From contig JAABTN010000003.1 of assembly GCA_011389895.1 (NCBI GenBank), positions 1 through 64,000 on the forward strand: DNA of 64,000 nucleotides. The letters run 5' to 3'. This DNA comes from Maritimibacter sp. GTDB taxonomy: Bacteria; Pseudomonadota; Alphaproteobacteria; Rhodobacterales; Rhodobacteraceae. Below, piece by piece: positions 19,902-29,177 of the stretch (position 1 is its first letter; every line of letters begins with the position of its first letter). The notes beneath the pieces were generated by a model, which saw nothing but the letters and a program-made list of their open reading frames with translations, searched no databases and was not told the origin of the DNA. A program made the position numbers and the translations under genes.

Positions 19902-20734
19902 GTTCACCTAGTATCCCGCTTGCCGCCATTGTGATGCCGCCCGGGGGGACAAGCGCCCTTCCGCGCGTGATGGACTACTGGTTCAAGGTAACGGGGCTTT
20001 CGGGCTGTTACGTGCCGCTTGAGGTCGAATTCAACGATCTTGAAGCGGTTCTGACGACCTTGCCAAGGATCGGGTTTGTCGGGCTGCACATCGCGCCCGC
20101 CTATCAAAAAGCCATGTTGGCGCATGCCGATATCATCACCGACCGGGCGGCGCTGATGGCTGGGGCGAACACCATCATTTTTCGCAAGGACGGGAAGCTG
20201 CATGGGGATAACACCGATGGCTATGGCTTTGTCGAAAACATCCGCCAAACCATTCCTGACTGGGACCCCAAACTGGGTCCGGCGGCCATTTTCGGGGCCG
20301 GGCAATCGGCCCGCGTGATCATTGCCGCGCTGCTTGAGGTCGGGGTTGAAGAGATCCGGGTGGCGAGCCGGACGCGCCCCAAGACCGACCAGTTGCGGCA
20401 GGAGTTTGGGACACGGATCAAGGTTTATGACTGGGTCAAGGCCGGGAACCTTGCCGATGGGGCCGCGATGGTGGTGAACGCCACGCCGCTTGGCCGGCAG
20501 GGGATGCCGGAGTTTCGCGTGCCGCTTGATGGTCTGCGCCCGGGGTCCGTGGCCTGTGATCTGACCCTTGATCCGCCGCATACGCGGTTTCTTCGCCAAG
20601 CGCATGACTATGGAAGCCATGCCATCGACGGGTCTGGCATGATGTTGTGCCAAGCCGCGCCAAGTTTCGAGCGCTGGTTCGGGGCACGCCCGCCAACGGA
20701 TGACGCCGCGCGGGCAGTCTTGTGGGCAACATGA
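19898..20734 (+). CDS. aroE: shikimate dehydrogenase-like protein with altered active site
   Basis: Fold and context indicate AroE, which reduces 3-dehydroshikimate with NADPH. The C-terminal half is canonical: [23 protein letters not shown] (quoted in part, with the conserved Asn and Asp), the NADP loop [11 protein letters not shown] and [10 protein letters not shown]. The substrate-binding N-terminus is not. The usual HS(K/L)SP serine motif reads TSALPR, and the NVTIPHK stretch with the catalytic lysine reads HIAPAYQK, which puts Gln at the Lys position. The 278-residue length, frame and operon position (ATGA overlaps on both sides) are intact. It may be catalytically altered or have another substrate. 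Confidence 0.75.
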   Translation: MSSPSIPLAAIVMPPGGTSALPRVMDYWFKVTGLSGCYVPLEVEFNDLEAVLTTLPRIGFVGLHIAPAYQKAMLAHADIITDRAALMAGANTIIFRKDGKLHGDNTDGYGFVENIRQTIPDWDPKLGPAAIFGAGQSARVIIAALLEVGVEEIRVASRTRPKTDQLRQEFGTRIKVYDWVKAGNLADGAAMVVNATPLGRQGMPEFRVPLDGLRPGSVACDLTLDPPHTRFLRQAHDYGSHAIDGSGMMLCQAAPSFERWFGARPPTDDAARAVLWAT

Positions 20735-21321
20735 CCTTTGTGCTTGGGCTCACAGGGTCGATCGGGATGGGGAAATCCACCACGGCGCAGATGTTTGCCG
20801 ACGAAGGTGTGCCCGTCTGGGATGCCGACGCGGCGGTTCACCGGCTCTATGCCCCGGGCGGCGCGGCGGTCGAGCCGATCCGGGCGCTTTGTCCCGAGGC
20901 GATCGTGGAGGGCGCGGTTGATCGCGGGGCGTTGAAGGCATGGATGGCCCGCGACCCTTCGGCCCTGAAACAGATCGAGGCGATCGTTCATCCGCTGGTG
21001 GCCAAGGATCGGCAGGCATTTCTCGCCGCAACGGACGCCGACATCGCCCTTCTCGACATCCCGCTGTTGTTCGAGGGCGGCGGTGGGACCGGCATGGACG
21101 CGGTCGTGGTCGTATCCGTTCCCGAAGACGTGCAACGCGACCGGGTCTTGGCGCGCGGCAGCATGGACGCGGCCACGTTTCAAACCATCCTCGCCAAACA
21201 GATGCCGGACGCGGAAAAGCGCAGGCGCGCCGATTACGTGATCGAGACCTTGACGCTTGAGGCCGCCCGCGCCTCTGTGCGATCGGTGCTGGACGACATT
21301 CGGGGGAAGATAGATGCGTGA
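20731..21321 (+). CDS. coaE: dephospho-CoA kinase
   Basis: CoaE phosphorylates dephospho-CoA in the last step of coenzyme A synthesis. The 196-residue protein starts [19 protein letters not shown] with the P-loop at residues 9-16, and has [12 protein letters not shown] near 32 and [11 protein letters not shown] near 107. ATG 20731 overlaps the aroE stop as ATGA; the track's GTG three codons upstream is less likely. The 3' end overlaps dnaQ by 8 nt. Confidence 0.93.
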   Translation: MTFVLGLTGSIGMGKSTTAQMFADEGVPVWDADAAVHRLYAPGGAAVEPIRALCPEAIVEGAVDRGALKAWMARDPSALKQIEAIVHPLVAKDRQAFLAATDADIALLDIPLLFEGGGGTGMDAVVVVSVPEDVQRDRVLARGSMDAATFQTILAKQMPDAEKRRRADYVIETLTLEAARASVRSVLDDIRGKIDA

Positions 21322-22003
21322 AATTGTCATGGACACGGAAACCACCGGCTTTGACCCGAAGACCGGGGACCGGATGGTCGAGATCGGCTGTGTCGAGCTA
21401 ATGAACCACATGCCGACAGGCCGGACCTATCACCAATACATCAACCCGAAACGCGACATGCCCGAAGGTGCGTTCAAGGTGCATGGGCTGTCGGAGGATT
21501 TTCTGCGCGACTACCCCGTGTTCGAAGAGGTGGCGGATGCGTTTCTCGATTTCATCGGGGATGCGAAGCTGGTCATTCACAACGCGAATTTCGATGTTCC
21601 GTTTCTGAATGCCGAGCTTGGGTGGTGTAATCGCCCGCAAATCCTGATGGATCAGGCCATCGACACGCTCATTATAGCCCGCAAGAAATACCCCGGCGCG
21701 GGCAATTCGCTTGACGCGCTTTGCCGCCGGTTCGGCATCGACAATTCACATCGCGAGCTGCACGGCGCGCTGCTTGATAGCGAAATCTTGGCCGAGGTGT
21801 ATCTTGAGCTTATCGGGGGGCGGCAGCCCGGGCTTGTTCTCGGGGGCATCCGTTCAACGGACGACACGACCGAGGTTGAAGACACCTGGCGTCCGCGTCC
21901 GCGTGCCACGCCGCTTCCTTCCCGTCTGACCGCGGGTGAGGCTGTGGTGCATCGCGAGTTTATCGAGGAGCTTGGCGAAAACGCCCTTTGGAAAAGGGCG
22001 TAA
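21314..22003 (+). CDS. dnaQ: DNA polymerase III epsilon subunit (3'-5' exonuclease)
   Basis: DnaQ proofreads the replicative polymerase. The 229-residue sequence shows the three exonuclease motifs: DTETTGFD (residues 7-14), [14 protein letters not shown] near 93 and the [18 protein letters not shown] motif III with its His-Asp pair near 150. A C-terminal tail probably contacts the alpha subunit. It is the last gene of the maf operon, and its final codons encode a hairpin that can end secB transcription from the other side. Confidence 0.94.
   Translation: MREIVMDTETTGFDPKTGDRMVEIGCVELMNHMPTGRTYHQYINPKRDMPEGAFKVHGLSEDFLRDYPVFEEVADAFLDFIGDAKLVIHNANFDVPFLNAELGWCNRPQILMDQAIDTLIIARKKYPGAGNSLDALCRRFGIDNSHRELHGALLDSEILAEVYLELIGGRQPGLVLGGIRSTDDTTEVEDTWRPRPRATPLPSRLTAGEAVVHREFIEELGENALWKRA
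21978..22000 (-). terminator. intrinsic terminator of secB inside the dnaQ 3' end
   Basis: On the minus strand CGCCCTTT-tcc-AAAGGGCG is an 8-bp stem followed by TTTTC, 28 nt past the secB stop codon. The same hairpin on the plus strand abuts the dnaQ stop but has no T-run. The terminator is therefore embedded in dnaQ coding sequence. Confidence 0.6.
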
Positions 22004-22027
22004 TCGCGGGGTTTAATCGGCCTTCGA

Positions 22028-22519
22028 TCAGTTGGTCGGGGCTGTCTCGGTCTCTTTGCGGCGCGAAAGCTCTTGCCGGTAGAGCGCCACGAAATCGACG
22101 TTGTCGAGGTTCACCGGCGGGAAGCCCCCGTCACGAGTGACGTCCGACACGATGCGACGGGCGAAGGGGAAAAGCTGGCGCGGACATTCGATCAGGAGGA
22201 AGGGGTGAAGCTGATCCTCCGGCACGTTTTCAACATGGAAGAGCCCGGCATATTCAAGCTCGAGAATGAACATCTCGGACCCGGTTTCCTTGTTGGTCGA
22301 GGTCACCTTGTACTTGGTCAGCACTTCGTATTGGTTCTCGGTCGAGCGCTTCTTCGCATCCAGAGCAACTTCGACCTTGAGCTCAGGCTGAACCTCGCCG
22401 GTCACACCCTTTTGGACAAGGATGTTCTCGAACGACATGTCCCGGATGTACTGGCCCAGGATCTTCATGTTGACCTGAGGTTGTTGTTGGGCCGTTTGTG
22501 CCCCGTTTTCGTCCGCCAT
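22028..22519 (-). CDS. secB: protein-export chaperone SecB
   Basis: SecB keeps preproteins unfolded and hands them to SecA. The 163-residue sequence has the core family segments QYIRDMSFENILVQKG near residue 26, ELEYAGLFHVENVPEDQLHPFLLIECPR (quoted in part) near 92 and DGGFPPVNLDNVDFVALY near 130. It is monocistronic on the minus strand, convergent with dnaQ. SecA, its partner, is 25 kb away in this window. Confidence 0.95.
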   Translation of the reverse strand: MADENGAQTAQQQPQVNMKILGQYIRDMSFENILVQKGVTGEVQPELKVEVALDAKKRSTENQYEVLTKYKVTSTNKETGSEMFILELEYAGLFHVENVPEDQLHPFLLIECPRQLFPFARRIVSDVTRDGGFPPVNLDNVDFVALYRQELSRRKETETAPTN

Positions 22520-22621
22520 TACGGTCTCCCAAAAAGAAATCTCGCGACTTGATACCAGCTTGTTCCAAGGGCCTCAACGCCAACCCTTCCCATGCTTGCG
22601 GTCCCGGGGTATCAGCAGGGG

Positions 22622-23143
22622 ATGAAGGATATGATCCCCGCATGGGTCGACGGCAAATTGACGCCGGTCGAGAAATTGTCAGCCCATCTGGATGGGCTGC
22701 GCCATCGTGCGGTGTCGGTCTTTCTGATCCATGACGATGAGATCCTGATCCAACAGCGTGCGGCGGGAAAATATCACACGCCCGGGCTCTGGGCGAACAC
22801 ATGTTGCACCCATCCGCTGTGGGATGAGGCACCCGAGATCTGTGCCGCGCGCCGTCTGGACGAAGAACTTGGGATCACCGGGGTCACGCCCGAATGGAAA
22901 GGCCAGATCGAATATCGGGCCGAGGTCGGCGGGGGCATGATCGAACACGAGGTTGTAGACCTGTTCTTGGTCAAAAGCGACCGGCGCCCTCTTATCACGC
23001 TGAACCCGGATGAGGTCGATGGCGTCCGCTGGATCGGCCTGAAACAGCTTGAACAGGAAGTGGCGGACCATCCGGAGTGGTTCACGCCATGGCTTCGCAT
23101 ATACCTCGCCGAGCACAAGTTGTCAGTGTTTGGTCCAGCCTGA
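22622..23143 (+). CDS. idi: isopentenyl-diphosphate delta-isomerase, type I
   Basis: Idi interconverts IPP and DMAPP; it is not essential with the DXP pathway but is common in pigmented Rhodobacterales. It is a Nudix-fold protein with the catalytic cysteine in ANTCCTHPLW, the Nudix-like helix RRLDEELGI and the metal/catalytic glutamates in MIEHEVVDLF. I prefer ATG 22622 (MKDMIPAWVDGKL, 173 residues), which follows CAGGGG; the track start at 22592 adds ten residues of doubtful sequence. The 3' end overlaps fxsA by 21 nt. Confidence 0.9.
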   Translation: MKDMIPAWVDGKLTPVEKLSAHLDGLRHRAVSVFLIHDDEILIQQRAAGKYHTPGLWANTCCTHPLWDEAPEICAARRLDEELGITGVTPEWKGQIEYRAEVGGGMIEHEVVDLFLVKSDRRPLITLNPDEVDGVRWIGLKQLEQEVADHPEWFTPWLRIYLAEHKLSVFGPA

Positions 23144-23668
23144 GGGACCGTTCACAGGTTTGTGCGTGGGCTTCTTGTCGGGTGTGACATCTTCGAAATC
23201 ACCGTCGATCACATCGTCGCCCCCCGGTTTCGGGCCCGGTCTTGCCCCCGGTCGCGCGCCGGGATGGCCGCCGGGAGGCGGACCACGGGTTTCATGCACC
23301 GAGAAGCTTGAAAACCCCTGCACCTTGATCCGTTTCTTTGCTTCGCGAAACGCCCAATGGCGCACGGCGGGGATCAAAAGCAGGAAACCGACCGCATCGG
23401 TGAAAAACCCCGGCGTCAGCAAAAGTGCGCCTGAAAACAGGATCATCGCGCCATGTGCCAAGGGTTCGGACGGGTCAGACAGCCGATCAAAGCTTTGGCG
23501 CACCTGCCCCATGGCCAAGGCGCCCTGTTGACGAACCATCCAAGAGCCGATGAGCGCCGTAATCAACACGATACCCAGCGTTGGCCAGAGCCCAAGCCAC
23601 CCGCCAACCTGAATAAACAGGCCGATTTCAACGATCGGCACCGCGACAAAAAGAAACAAGAGCCACAT
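23123..23668 (-). CDS. fxsA: FxsA family membrane protein
   Basis: FxsA-family proteins are small inner-membrane proteins; the E. coli member affects phage T7 exclusion by F plasmids, and its normal role is unknown. The 181-residue product has two hydrophobic N-terminal segments (WLLFLFVAVPIVEIGLF and WPTLGIVLITALIGSW), a third near GAMILFSGALLLTPGFFTD and a Pro/Gly-rich cytoplasmic tail (repeats of PGARPG). ATG 23668 starts the membrane segment directly; the track's upstream extension lies in the divergent promoter region. Confidence 0.85.
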   Translation of the reverse strand: MWLLFLFVAVPIVEIGLFIQVGGWLGLWPTLGIVLITALIGSWMVRQQGALAMGQVRQSFDRLSDPSEPLAHGAMILFSGALLLTPGFFTDAVGFLLLIPAVRHWAFREAKKRIKVQGFSSFSVHETRGPPPGGHPGARPGARPGPKPGGDDVIDGDFEDVTPDKKPTHKPVNGPSGWTKH

Positions 23669-23773
23669 GGCATATCCATTCAAACGTTCTGGGCCAGTGG
23701 ACTTGGCCCGATCCAATGCCTACATATGGGCCAAAGGCGGCCGTTTCAAACCGCGTCCCGAAATGAGGTAAGA

Positions 23774-24436
23774 ATGTCATCTCCCGTCATCCAATTGATC
23801 GTTCTCGCAGCGATTGCCATTTTCCTGATCCTGCGCCTGCGCGATGTGCTTGGCACCCGCGAAGGGTTCGAGAAGCCTACGGTCACGCGCGACGGCACGC
23901 AAAAGACGTCTGGCCGCGATAAATTCGAGGTGATCGAAGGCGGGCCGGATACCGATATCACCGACAACGTGCCCGAAGGCAGCCCATCGGCGGAAGCGCT
24001 GGCCCGCATGAAGGCGGCTGAGCCAAGTTTCTCGGTCAGTGAATTCATGGGCGGCGCGCGCGGCGCCTATGAAATGATCTTGATGAAATTCGAGGCGGGC
24101 GAAATGGCGGACATCCAGCCGTTCCTCTCGGACGAAGTTTATGACAGCTTCGCGTCCGTGGTCGAAGAGCGCGAAAAACAGGGTCTGACCATCGACGCCA
24201 ATTTCGTCGGGGTGCGTGAAATCAAGCTGGTCGAAGCAGATTTTGACCAAGACACCGGTGAGGGCGAGATCACGATGAAATTCGTCGGGGAAATGACCTC
24301 GGTCGTGCGCGACAAGGGCGGCGATATCATCGAGGGCAATCCCAACGAAGTGAAGCGGCAGAAAGACATCTGGACCTTTGCCCGCGTCATGGGGTCGGAC
24401 AACCCGAACTGGTTGTTGGTCGCCACGGGCGGTTGA
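23774..24436 (+). CDS. TimA/Tim44-like domain protein
   Basis: The 220-residue protein has one N-terminal membrane anchor (VIQLIVLAAIAIFLILRL), a polar linker and a C-terminal Tim44-like domain from about residue 85 (FMGGARGAYEMILMKFEAG onward). In alphaproteobacteria the related TimA is thought to be an envelope protein related to mitochondrial Tim44. ATG 23774 follows GAGGTAAG. The stop is 1 nt before mltA, so the two genes with smr downstream form an envelope-type operon. Confidence 0.85.
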   Translation: MSSPVIQLIVLAAIAIFLILRLRDVLGTREGFEKPTVTRDGTQKTSGRDKFEVIEGGPDTDITDNVPEGSPSAEALARMKAAEPSFSVSEFMGGARGAYEMILMKFEAGEMADIQPFLSDEVYDSFASVVEEREKQGLTIDANFVGVREIKLVEADFDQDTGEGEITMKFVGEMTSVVRDKGGDIIEGNPNEVKRQKDIWTFARVMGSDNPNWLLVATGG

Positions 24437-24437
24437 G

Positions 24438-25478
24438 ATGCGCTGGGCTGCGGCGGTTCTGATTGCGGTAAGCATCGGGGTCGCGGCCCCCGTTTCGGCC
24501 TCGGTCGACGAGGCGGAGGTATCGCTTGTCACGTTCGAGGATCTTCCGGGCTGGGACGTGGATGACCACGAGGCGGCGATGGTCGCCTTTCTTCATACCT
24601 GCGAGCTTCTGGATGATCCGCAATGGCGCCCTGTCTGCGCGCTGGGCTTTGGCTTCGATGGTCCCCCAAAAAGCTTTTTCGAGCTGTTCTTTCGCCCGGT
24701 CCTGATTGAAGACGGCAAAGCGCCGCTTTTCACTGCCTATTTCGAACCGGAAATCATGGGGTCCGAGCGTCGCACATCACGCTTTGACATCCCCGTCTAC
24801 CGCCTCCCCCCCGAAATCGCTTCTGGTCAGCAGGCCTATACCCGCCGCCAGATCGAGGAAGAGGGTGCGCTGGCCGGGCGTGGGCTTGAAATCGCATGGG
24901 TCGAAGACCCGGTGGAATTGCAGTTTCTGCAGATTCAGGGCTCGGGGCGTATCCGGCTGCGGGATGGGTCGACGATCCGGCTGGGTTTCGGGGGGTCGAA
25001 CGGGCATCGGTATCGGTCGCTCGGGGATGAGCTGGTGCGCCGGGGCGTCTACAACCAGCACCAGGTTTCGGCAGAGGTCATCAAGAACTGGGTGCGCCGC
25101 AACCCGGCGCAGGGTCGTAATCTTCTGAGCCACAACACCTCTTACGTCTTTTTCACCGAACGCGAACATCTACCCCCCGACGCCGGGCCGGTGGGTGCGA
25201 TGAACCGGGCGATCACCGCGCAGCGCACGCTTGCGGTCGATCCGGCCTATACTCCGCTTGGCGCGCCGGTCTGGATCGAGAAGCGCGGCGAAAACCCGTT
25301 TTCCCGGCTCATGGTTGCACAGGATACCGGGTCGCGGATCAAGGGGGCGCAGCGTGCCGATATCTTCTGGGGCACCGGGGATACCGCGGGGCGGGAAGCT
25401 GGGCGGATCAAGGACACGGGGCGCATGATCGTGCTGCTTCCGATCCAGCGGGCCTATGCCCTGTTGCCGGAGGAATAA
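24438..25478 (+). CDS. mltA: murein transglycosylase A
   Basis: MltA is a lytic transglycosylase that cleaves peptidoglycan with formation of 1,6-anhydromuramic acid. The 346-residue protein has an N-terminal signal peptide ending near SASVD without an obvious lipobox, the MltA barrel (PLFTAYFEPEIMGS, VQLQIQGSGRIRL-like segment FLQIQGSGRIRL) and the C-terminal 3D domain with the catalytic Asp in DTGSRIKGAQRADIFWG. The start at 24438 sits 1 nt after the TimA-like gene. Lack of a lipobox suggests a periplasmic rather than outer-membrane-anchored form. Confidence 0.9.
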   Translation: MRWAAAVLIAVSIGVAAPVSASVDEAEVSLVTFEDLPGWDVDDHEAAMVAFLHTCELLDDPQWRPVCALGFGFDGPPKSFFELFFRPVLIEDGKAPLFTAYFEPEIMGSERRTSRFDIPVYRLPPEIASGQQAYTRRQIEEEGALAGRGLEIAWVEDPVELQFLQIQGSGRIRLRDGSTIRLGFGGSNGHRYRSLGDELVRRGVYNQHQVSAEVIKNWVRRNPAQGRNLLSHNTSYVFFTEREHLPPDAGPVGAMNRAITAQRTLAVDPAYTPLGAPVWIEKRGENPFSRLMVAQDTGSRIKGAQRADIFWGTGDTAGREAGRIKDTGRMIVLLPIQRAYALLPEE

Positions 25479-25482
25479 TAGC

Positions 25483-26085
25483 ATGGCCCGCCGGTCTCCC
25501 AGACGTCTGAGCGACGAAGAACGCGCGCTTTGGGAAAAGGTGGTGGACAAGGCCACCCCGATGCACCCCGACCGGCACCGGACCGAGAGCGCCGAGGGTG
25601 CGCTTTTGCAACCGGAAACCTCCGCCCCAACGAACACCGCCACCCCGCCCCGGTTTCGCGTGGGCCAGACATCACAGGCCACGCCGCCCGCGCATGACAT
25701 TGCGCAGCCGATCGAAAACCACGTAGCGTCACAGCCCATGTCGATGGACCGCCGCCGGTTTACACAGATGAAGCGTGGCAGGCTCAAACCTGACGCGCGG
25801 CTGGATCTGCACGGGCTGACCCTGGCACAGGCGCATCCGGCGCTGACCCGATTTATCCTCGATGCCGTAGCGGGCGGCCAAAGGCTTGTCCTCATCATCA
25901 CCGGGAAAGGGAAATCCAGACCGGACAGCGGGCCCATCCCGGAACGTCACGGCGTGTTGCGACACCAGGTTCCCCATTGGCTCAACTCTGCGCCGTTGAA
26001 AGCACATGTGCTTCAAATCACCGAGGCGCACGTGAAACATGGCGGCATGGGGGCCTATTACGTCTACCTGCGCCGGATGCGTTAG
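25483..26085 (+). CDS. Smr/MutS family endonuclease-like protein
   Basis: The 200-residue protein has a basic, Pro-rich N-terminal region of about 100 residues and a C-terminal Smr domain with the two family signatures LDLHGLTLAQAH near residue 107 and ITGKGKSRPDSG near 140. Smr domains occur at the C-terminus of MutS2 and as stand-alone nickases or RNA endonucleases; the substrate here is unknown. It follows mltA by 4 nt and overlaps the convergent lipoprotein gene by 4 nt. Confidence 0.88.
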   Translation: MARRSPRRLSDEERALWEKVVDKATPMHPDRHRTESAEGALLQPETSAPTNTATPPRFRVGQTSQATPPAHDIAQPIENHVASQPMSMDRRRFTQMKRGRLKPDARLDLHGLTLAQAHPALTRFILDAVAGGQRLVLIITGKGKSRPDSGPIPERHGVLRHQVPHWLNSAPLKAHVLQITEAHVKHGGMGAYYVYLRRMR

Positions 26086-27152
26086 GGCAGGGGCAAGACC
26101 TTTAACAACCGCGTATTCGCGCTGATCGCCTGACCTGACCCGTCGCGGGGGAAGAAATCCACAAAGTCATCGCCATCCCGCATCAGCTTGATTGCGGCGG
26201 GCGAGGTTGCGGGAATGAAATGCCCCGACCCCGCCGACCCGGCCAGCGCCGAGACATCGACCACGGTCAGATCACCCTCGGTCGTCACCGGGATATTGCG
26301 CATGGATCCCAGCCGCGCCTTGTCCCCCGCCACGCGGGACGACAGCATCAGGACTTGATCGCGGTTCGACACGAAAATCACCATGTCCTCGGGCAGCCGG
26401 TCAAAGCGTGCTGCCTGTGTCTTGAACACCTCCACGCCGATATCCGGTGAGACGAAGGCAAGCCCGTCGATCTGTCGATAGGACCATCCGGGTTCGGAAA
26501 TTTCGATCTGGCGCAGGGTTTCCATCACCAGCATGGCGCCAAGCGAATGGGCGATGATCGTGACGCGATCCGCCCCGACGCGCGACACGGAGCGCAACAG
26601 GCTTTCCAACCCGTCGCGCGAATACAGGACGCTTTCACGGTCATAGGCATAACCCGTGTTCGACCCGCGCGAAGGCCAAGAAAAATGCACCTTCGCGCCG
26701 TTCAAGGCGAAATCATTGCTTAGCTGGGCGGACCGGAACACGCCGTTGAAGAAGGTGTTGTAAAAGCCGTGGACATAGATCGTGACATCGCGTTTGCCGG
26801 GGGGAGAACCCCGCAGCTTTTCGGTCAGCGCAGCCTCGAACGCGGCGCGCGAGTAGTCGGTCTTGCCGCTGACCCAGAAATCGGATTCCGGATCGGGGTC
26901 TTGCCGGATCAGGGCCCGTTGGCCGGGGGTGTAGTCCGCCGGGAAATTGACCGGAACGGAGACATAGCTCAGGCCCTCCCCGCGCTCATCGGAAAACCAG
27001 CCATCAGGGGCCTTGGCCCGTGTCGTGGCAACGAAAACCTCGGGCGCGTCGGCACGCGGCGCGTCGGGGCGCACCGGGGCATAATCCGGCTCCGAACAAC
27101 CGGCCAGGACCAGAAGGAACAGGGCAAACAGGGTGCGCAAATGACATCTCAC
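26082..27152 (-). CDS. alpha/beta hydrolase lipoprotein (DUF900 family)
   Basis: The 356-residue product begins with a lipoprotein signal (LFALFLLVLAGC, lipobox LAGC), so it is probably anchored in the periplasm. The hydrolase domain has the nucleophile elbow AHSLGAM near residue 200 and the preceding DVTIYVHGFYNTF strand, typical of DUF900 proteins. The substrate is not known. The track start is GTG 27152; an in-frame TTG at 27140 is also possible. It converges with smr and follows hslU by 36 nt. Confidence 0.8.
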   Translation of the reverse strand: MRCHLRTLFALFLLVLAGCSEPDYAPVRPDAPRADAPEVFVATTRAKAPDGWFSDERGEGLSYVSVPVNFPADYTPGQRALIRQDPDPESDFWVSGKTDYSRAAFEAALTEKLRGSPPGKRDVTIYVHGFYNTFFNGVFRSAQLSNDFALNGAKVHFSWPSRGSNTGYAYDRESVLYSRDGLESLLRSVSRVGADRVTIIAHSLGAMLVMETLRQIEISEPGWSYRQIDGLAFVSPDIGVEVFKTQAARFDRLPEDMVIFVSNRDQVLMLSSRVAGDKARLGSMRNIPVTTEGDLTVVDVSALAGSAGSGHFIPATSPAAIKLMRDGDDFVDFFPRDGSGQAISANTRLLKVLPLP

Positions 27153-27188
27153 AATACCACGACCGTAGACCCGCGCACCGCTGTCTGG

Positions 27189-28499
27189 CTATAGCATATA
27201 TCGCCCGATGTCGGCGCTTTGCATCAACTCGCCGAGATTTGCATCGACAAAGCCCGCGTCCACGGTGATTTCTTCGCCCGGCTTGTCAGGCGCGGTAAAG
27301 CTTAGTTCTTCGAACACCCGCTCCATCACGGTATAAAGCCGCCGCGCGCCGATGTTCTCCACGCTGGTGTTCACCTCGGCGGCAATGCGCGCAAGCGCCT
27401 TGATCCCATCCTCGGTGAAGGTGACCTTGACCTGCTCGGTGCCCATCAGCGCGGTGTATTGCCGGGTGAGCGCATTGTCGGTTTCGGTCAAGATCGCGAC
27501 GAAATCTTCCTCGGTCAAAGCCCGAAGCTCAACCCGGATCGGCAAGCGCCCCTGAAGCTCGGGCAACAGGTCGGATGGTTTGGCGATATGGAATGCGCCG
27601 GAAGCGATGAACAGGATATGATCGGTTTTCACCGCGCCATGTTTGGTTGACACGGTGGTGCCCTCGATCAGCGGCAAGAGATCGCGTTGCACGCCCTCGC
27701 GGCTGACATCGCCGCCGCGGGCATCGGTGCGGGCACAGACCTTGTCGATCTCGTCCAGAAACACGATCCCGTTCTGCTCGACGCTTTCCAACGCGATCTT
27801 GTTCACGCTGTCGTCGTCCAGAAGCTTGTCGGCCTCTTCGCTCAACAGCACCTCGTAGCTTTCGGCAACCGTCATCTTCTTGCGCACCGTGCGTCCGCCA
27901 AAGGCCTTGCCAAAGATATCCCCGAGGTTCAGCGCCCCCATCGACATGCCGGGTTGGCCGGGAATGTCCATCGCGGGCATGCCCCCGCCCGACTGGTCCT
28001 GCACGTCCAGCTCGATCTCGGTTCCATCAAGCTCGCCGGAGCGGAGTTTCTTGCGAAACATCTCGCGCGTGCCGTCGCGCGCGCCATCACCGGCGAGGGC
28101 GGAAATAACGCGTTCCTCGGCGTTGTGTTCGGCGGCGGATTTGACCTCGTCCCGCATGTATTCACGGGTCTGGATGATGGCGCTGTCCACGAGATCGCGC
28201 ACGATCTGCTCCACGTCGCGACCGACATAGCCGACCTCGGTAAACTTTGTGGCCTCGACCTTTATGAACGGTGCCCGCGCGAGCTTGGCCAGACGCCGCG
28301 AAATCTCGGTCTTGCCGACCCCGGTCGGCCCGATCATCAGGATGTTTTTTGGATATACCTCGTCCCGCAGATCATCGGGGAGCTGTTTGCGACGCCAGCG
28401 ATTGCGCAGCGCCACCGCCACCGCGCGCTTCGCGTCGCGTTGGCCAATGATGAAACGATCGAGTTCGCTGACGATCTCGCGAGGGGTCAGGTCGGTCAT
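27189..28499 (-). CDS. hslU: HslUV protease ATPase subunit HslU
   Basis: HslU is the AAA+ unfoldase that feeds HslV. The 436-residue sequence contains [25 protein letters not shown] (quoted in part), Walker [11 protein letters not shown] near residue 55, Walker [11 protein letters not shown] near 245 and the sensor/C-terminal segment ending GRYML, which is the tail that docks into HslV. It lies 9 nt downstream of hslV. Confidence 0.96.
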   Translation of the reverse strand: MTDLTPREIVSELDRFIIGQRDAKRAVAVALRNRWRRKQLPDDLRDEVYPKNILMIGPTGVGKTEISRRLAKLARAPFIKVEATKFTEVGYVGRDVEQIVRDLVDSAIIQTREYMRDEVKSAAEHNAEERVISALAGDGARDGTREMFRKKLRSGELDGTEIELDVQDQSGGGMPAMDIPGQPGMSMGALNLGDIFGKAFGGRTVRKKMTVAESYEVLLSEEADKLLDDDSVNKIALESVEQNGIVFLDEIDKVCARTDARGGDVSREGVQRDLLPLIEGTTVSTKHGAVKTDHILFIASGAFHIAKPSDLLPELQGRLPIRVELRALTEEDFVAILTETDNALTRQYTALMGTEQVKVTFTEDGIKALARIAAEVNTSVENIGARRLYTVMERVFEELSFTAPDKPGEEITVDAGFVDANLGELMQSADIGRYML

Positions 28500-28508
28500 G
28501 AAACGCCC

Positions 28509-29066
28509 TTACTTGGTAATTTTTTCGATGGTGAGATTGCCGTTGGTGTAAACGCAGATGTCCGAGGCGATTGCCATCGCTTCGCGCGCCACCGTTTCGG
28601 CGGTCTTGTCCGTGTCCATCATCGCGCGGGCGGCGGCGAGGGCGTAATTGCCGCCCGATCCGATCGCCGCAACGCTGTTTTCCGGCTCCAGCACATCACC
28701 CGCCCCGGTCACGACATAGAGGTCGTCACCATCGGTCACGATGAGCATGGCTTCGAGTTTCTGGAGGTACTTGTCGGTGCGCCAGTCCTTGGCCAGCTCG
28801 ACACAGGCGCGCGCAAGCTGTCCGGGGGTTTTCTCCAGCTTGGTTTCCAGTCGTTCGAGCAGGGTAAAGGCATCGGCGGTCGATCCGGCGAACCCGGCGA
28901 CGATGTCATAGCCGCCCGGGCTAAGCCGCCGGACCTTGCGCGCGCTGCCCTTGATCACGGTTTCGCCAAGGCTCACCTGTCCGTCGCCCGCGATCACAAC
29001 CTCGCCCCCCTTTTTCACACCGCAGATCGTGGTGCCGTGCCAGCCGGGAAAATCCTTGTCCGCCAT
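28509..29066 (-). CDS. hslV: HslUV protease proteolytic subunit HslV
   Basis: HslV is the threonine peptidase of the bacterial proteasome-like HslUV. The 185-residue protein has an 11-residue propeptide ([11 protein letters not shown]) before the catalytic Thr of [20 protein letters not shown] (quoted in part), an arrangement seen in alphaproteobacteria. The track's N-terminal extension into the divergent gene is spurious; ATG 29066 follows GGAGGCG. A possible RpoH promoter is about 30 nt upstream. Confidence 0.95.
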   Translation of the reverse strand: MADKDFPGWHGTTICGVKKGGEVVIAGDGQVSLGETVIKGSARKVRRLSPGGYDIVAGFAGSTADAFTLLERLETKLEKTPGQLARACVELAKDWRTDKYLQKLEAMLIVTDGDDLYVVTGAGDVLEPENSVAAIGSGGNYALAAARAMMDTDKTAETVAREAMAIASDICVYTNGNLTIEKITK

Positions 29067-29090
29067 TTCGCCTCCGCTCGTTGTCACGTC

Positions 29091-29120
29091 TATATGGACC
29101 CCGCGCGGTGGCGCGACAAC
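29091..29120 (-). promoter_or_regulatory. possible heat-shock (RpoH) promoter of hslVU
   Basis: On the minus strand GTTG is followed after 18 nt by TCCATAT, resembling the alphaproteobacterial RpoH pattern CTTG-N17/18-CYTATNT. One -35 base and one -10 base deviate, so the match is weaker than that at dnaK. Confidence 0.3.
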
Positions 29121-29177
29121 CACCAGACTTGACCACCCCTGCTTGACCGCCCGCTTCGCCCGGCTAGGGTCGCGGTC

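Noticed and set aside
26024-26039. degenerate parS-like sequence in smr (CACGTGAAACA half)
   Set aside because: Only 12 of 16 bases match and one half of the palindrome is lost; the two perfect sites explain ParB loading.
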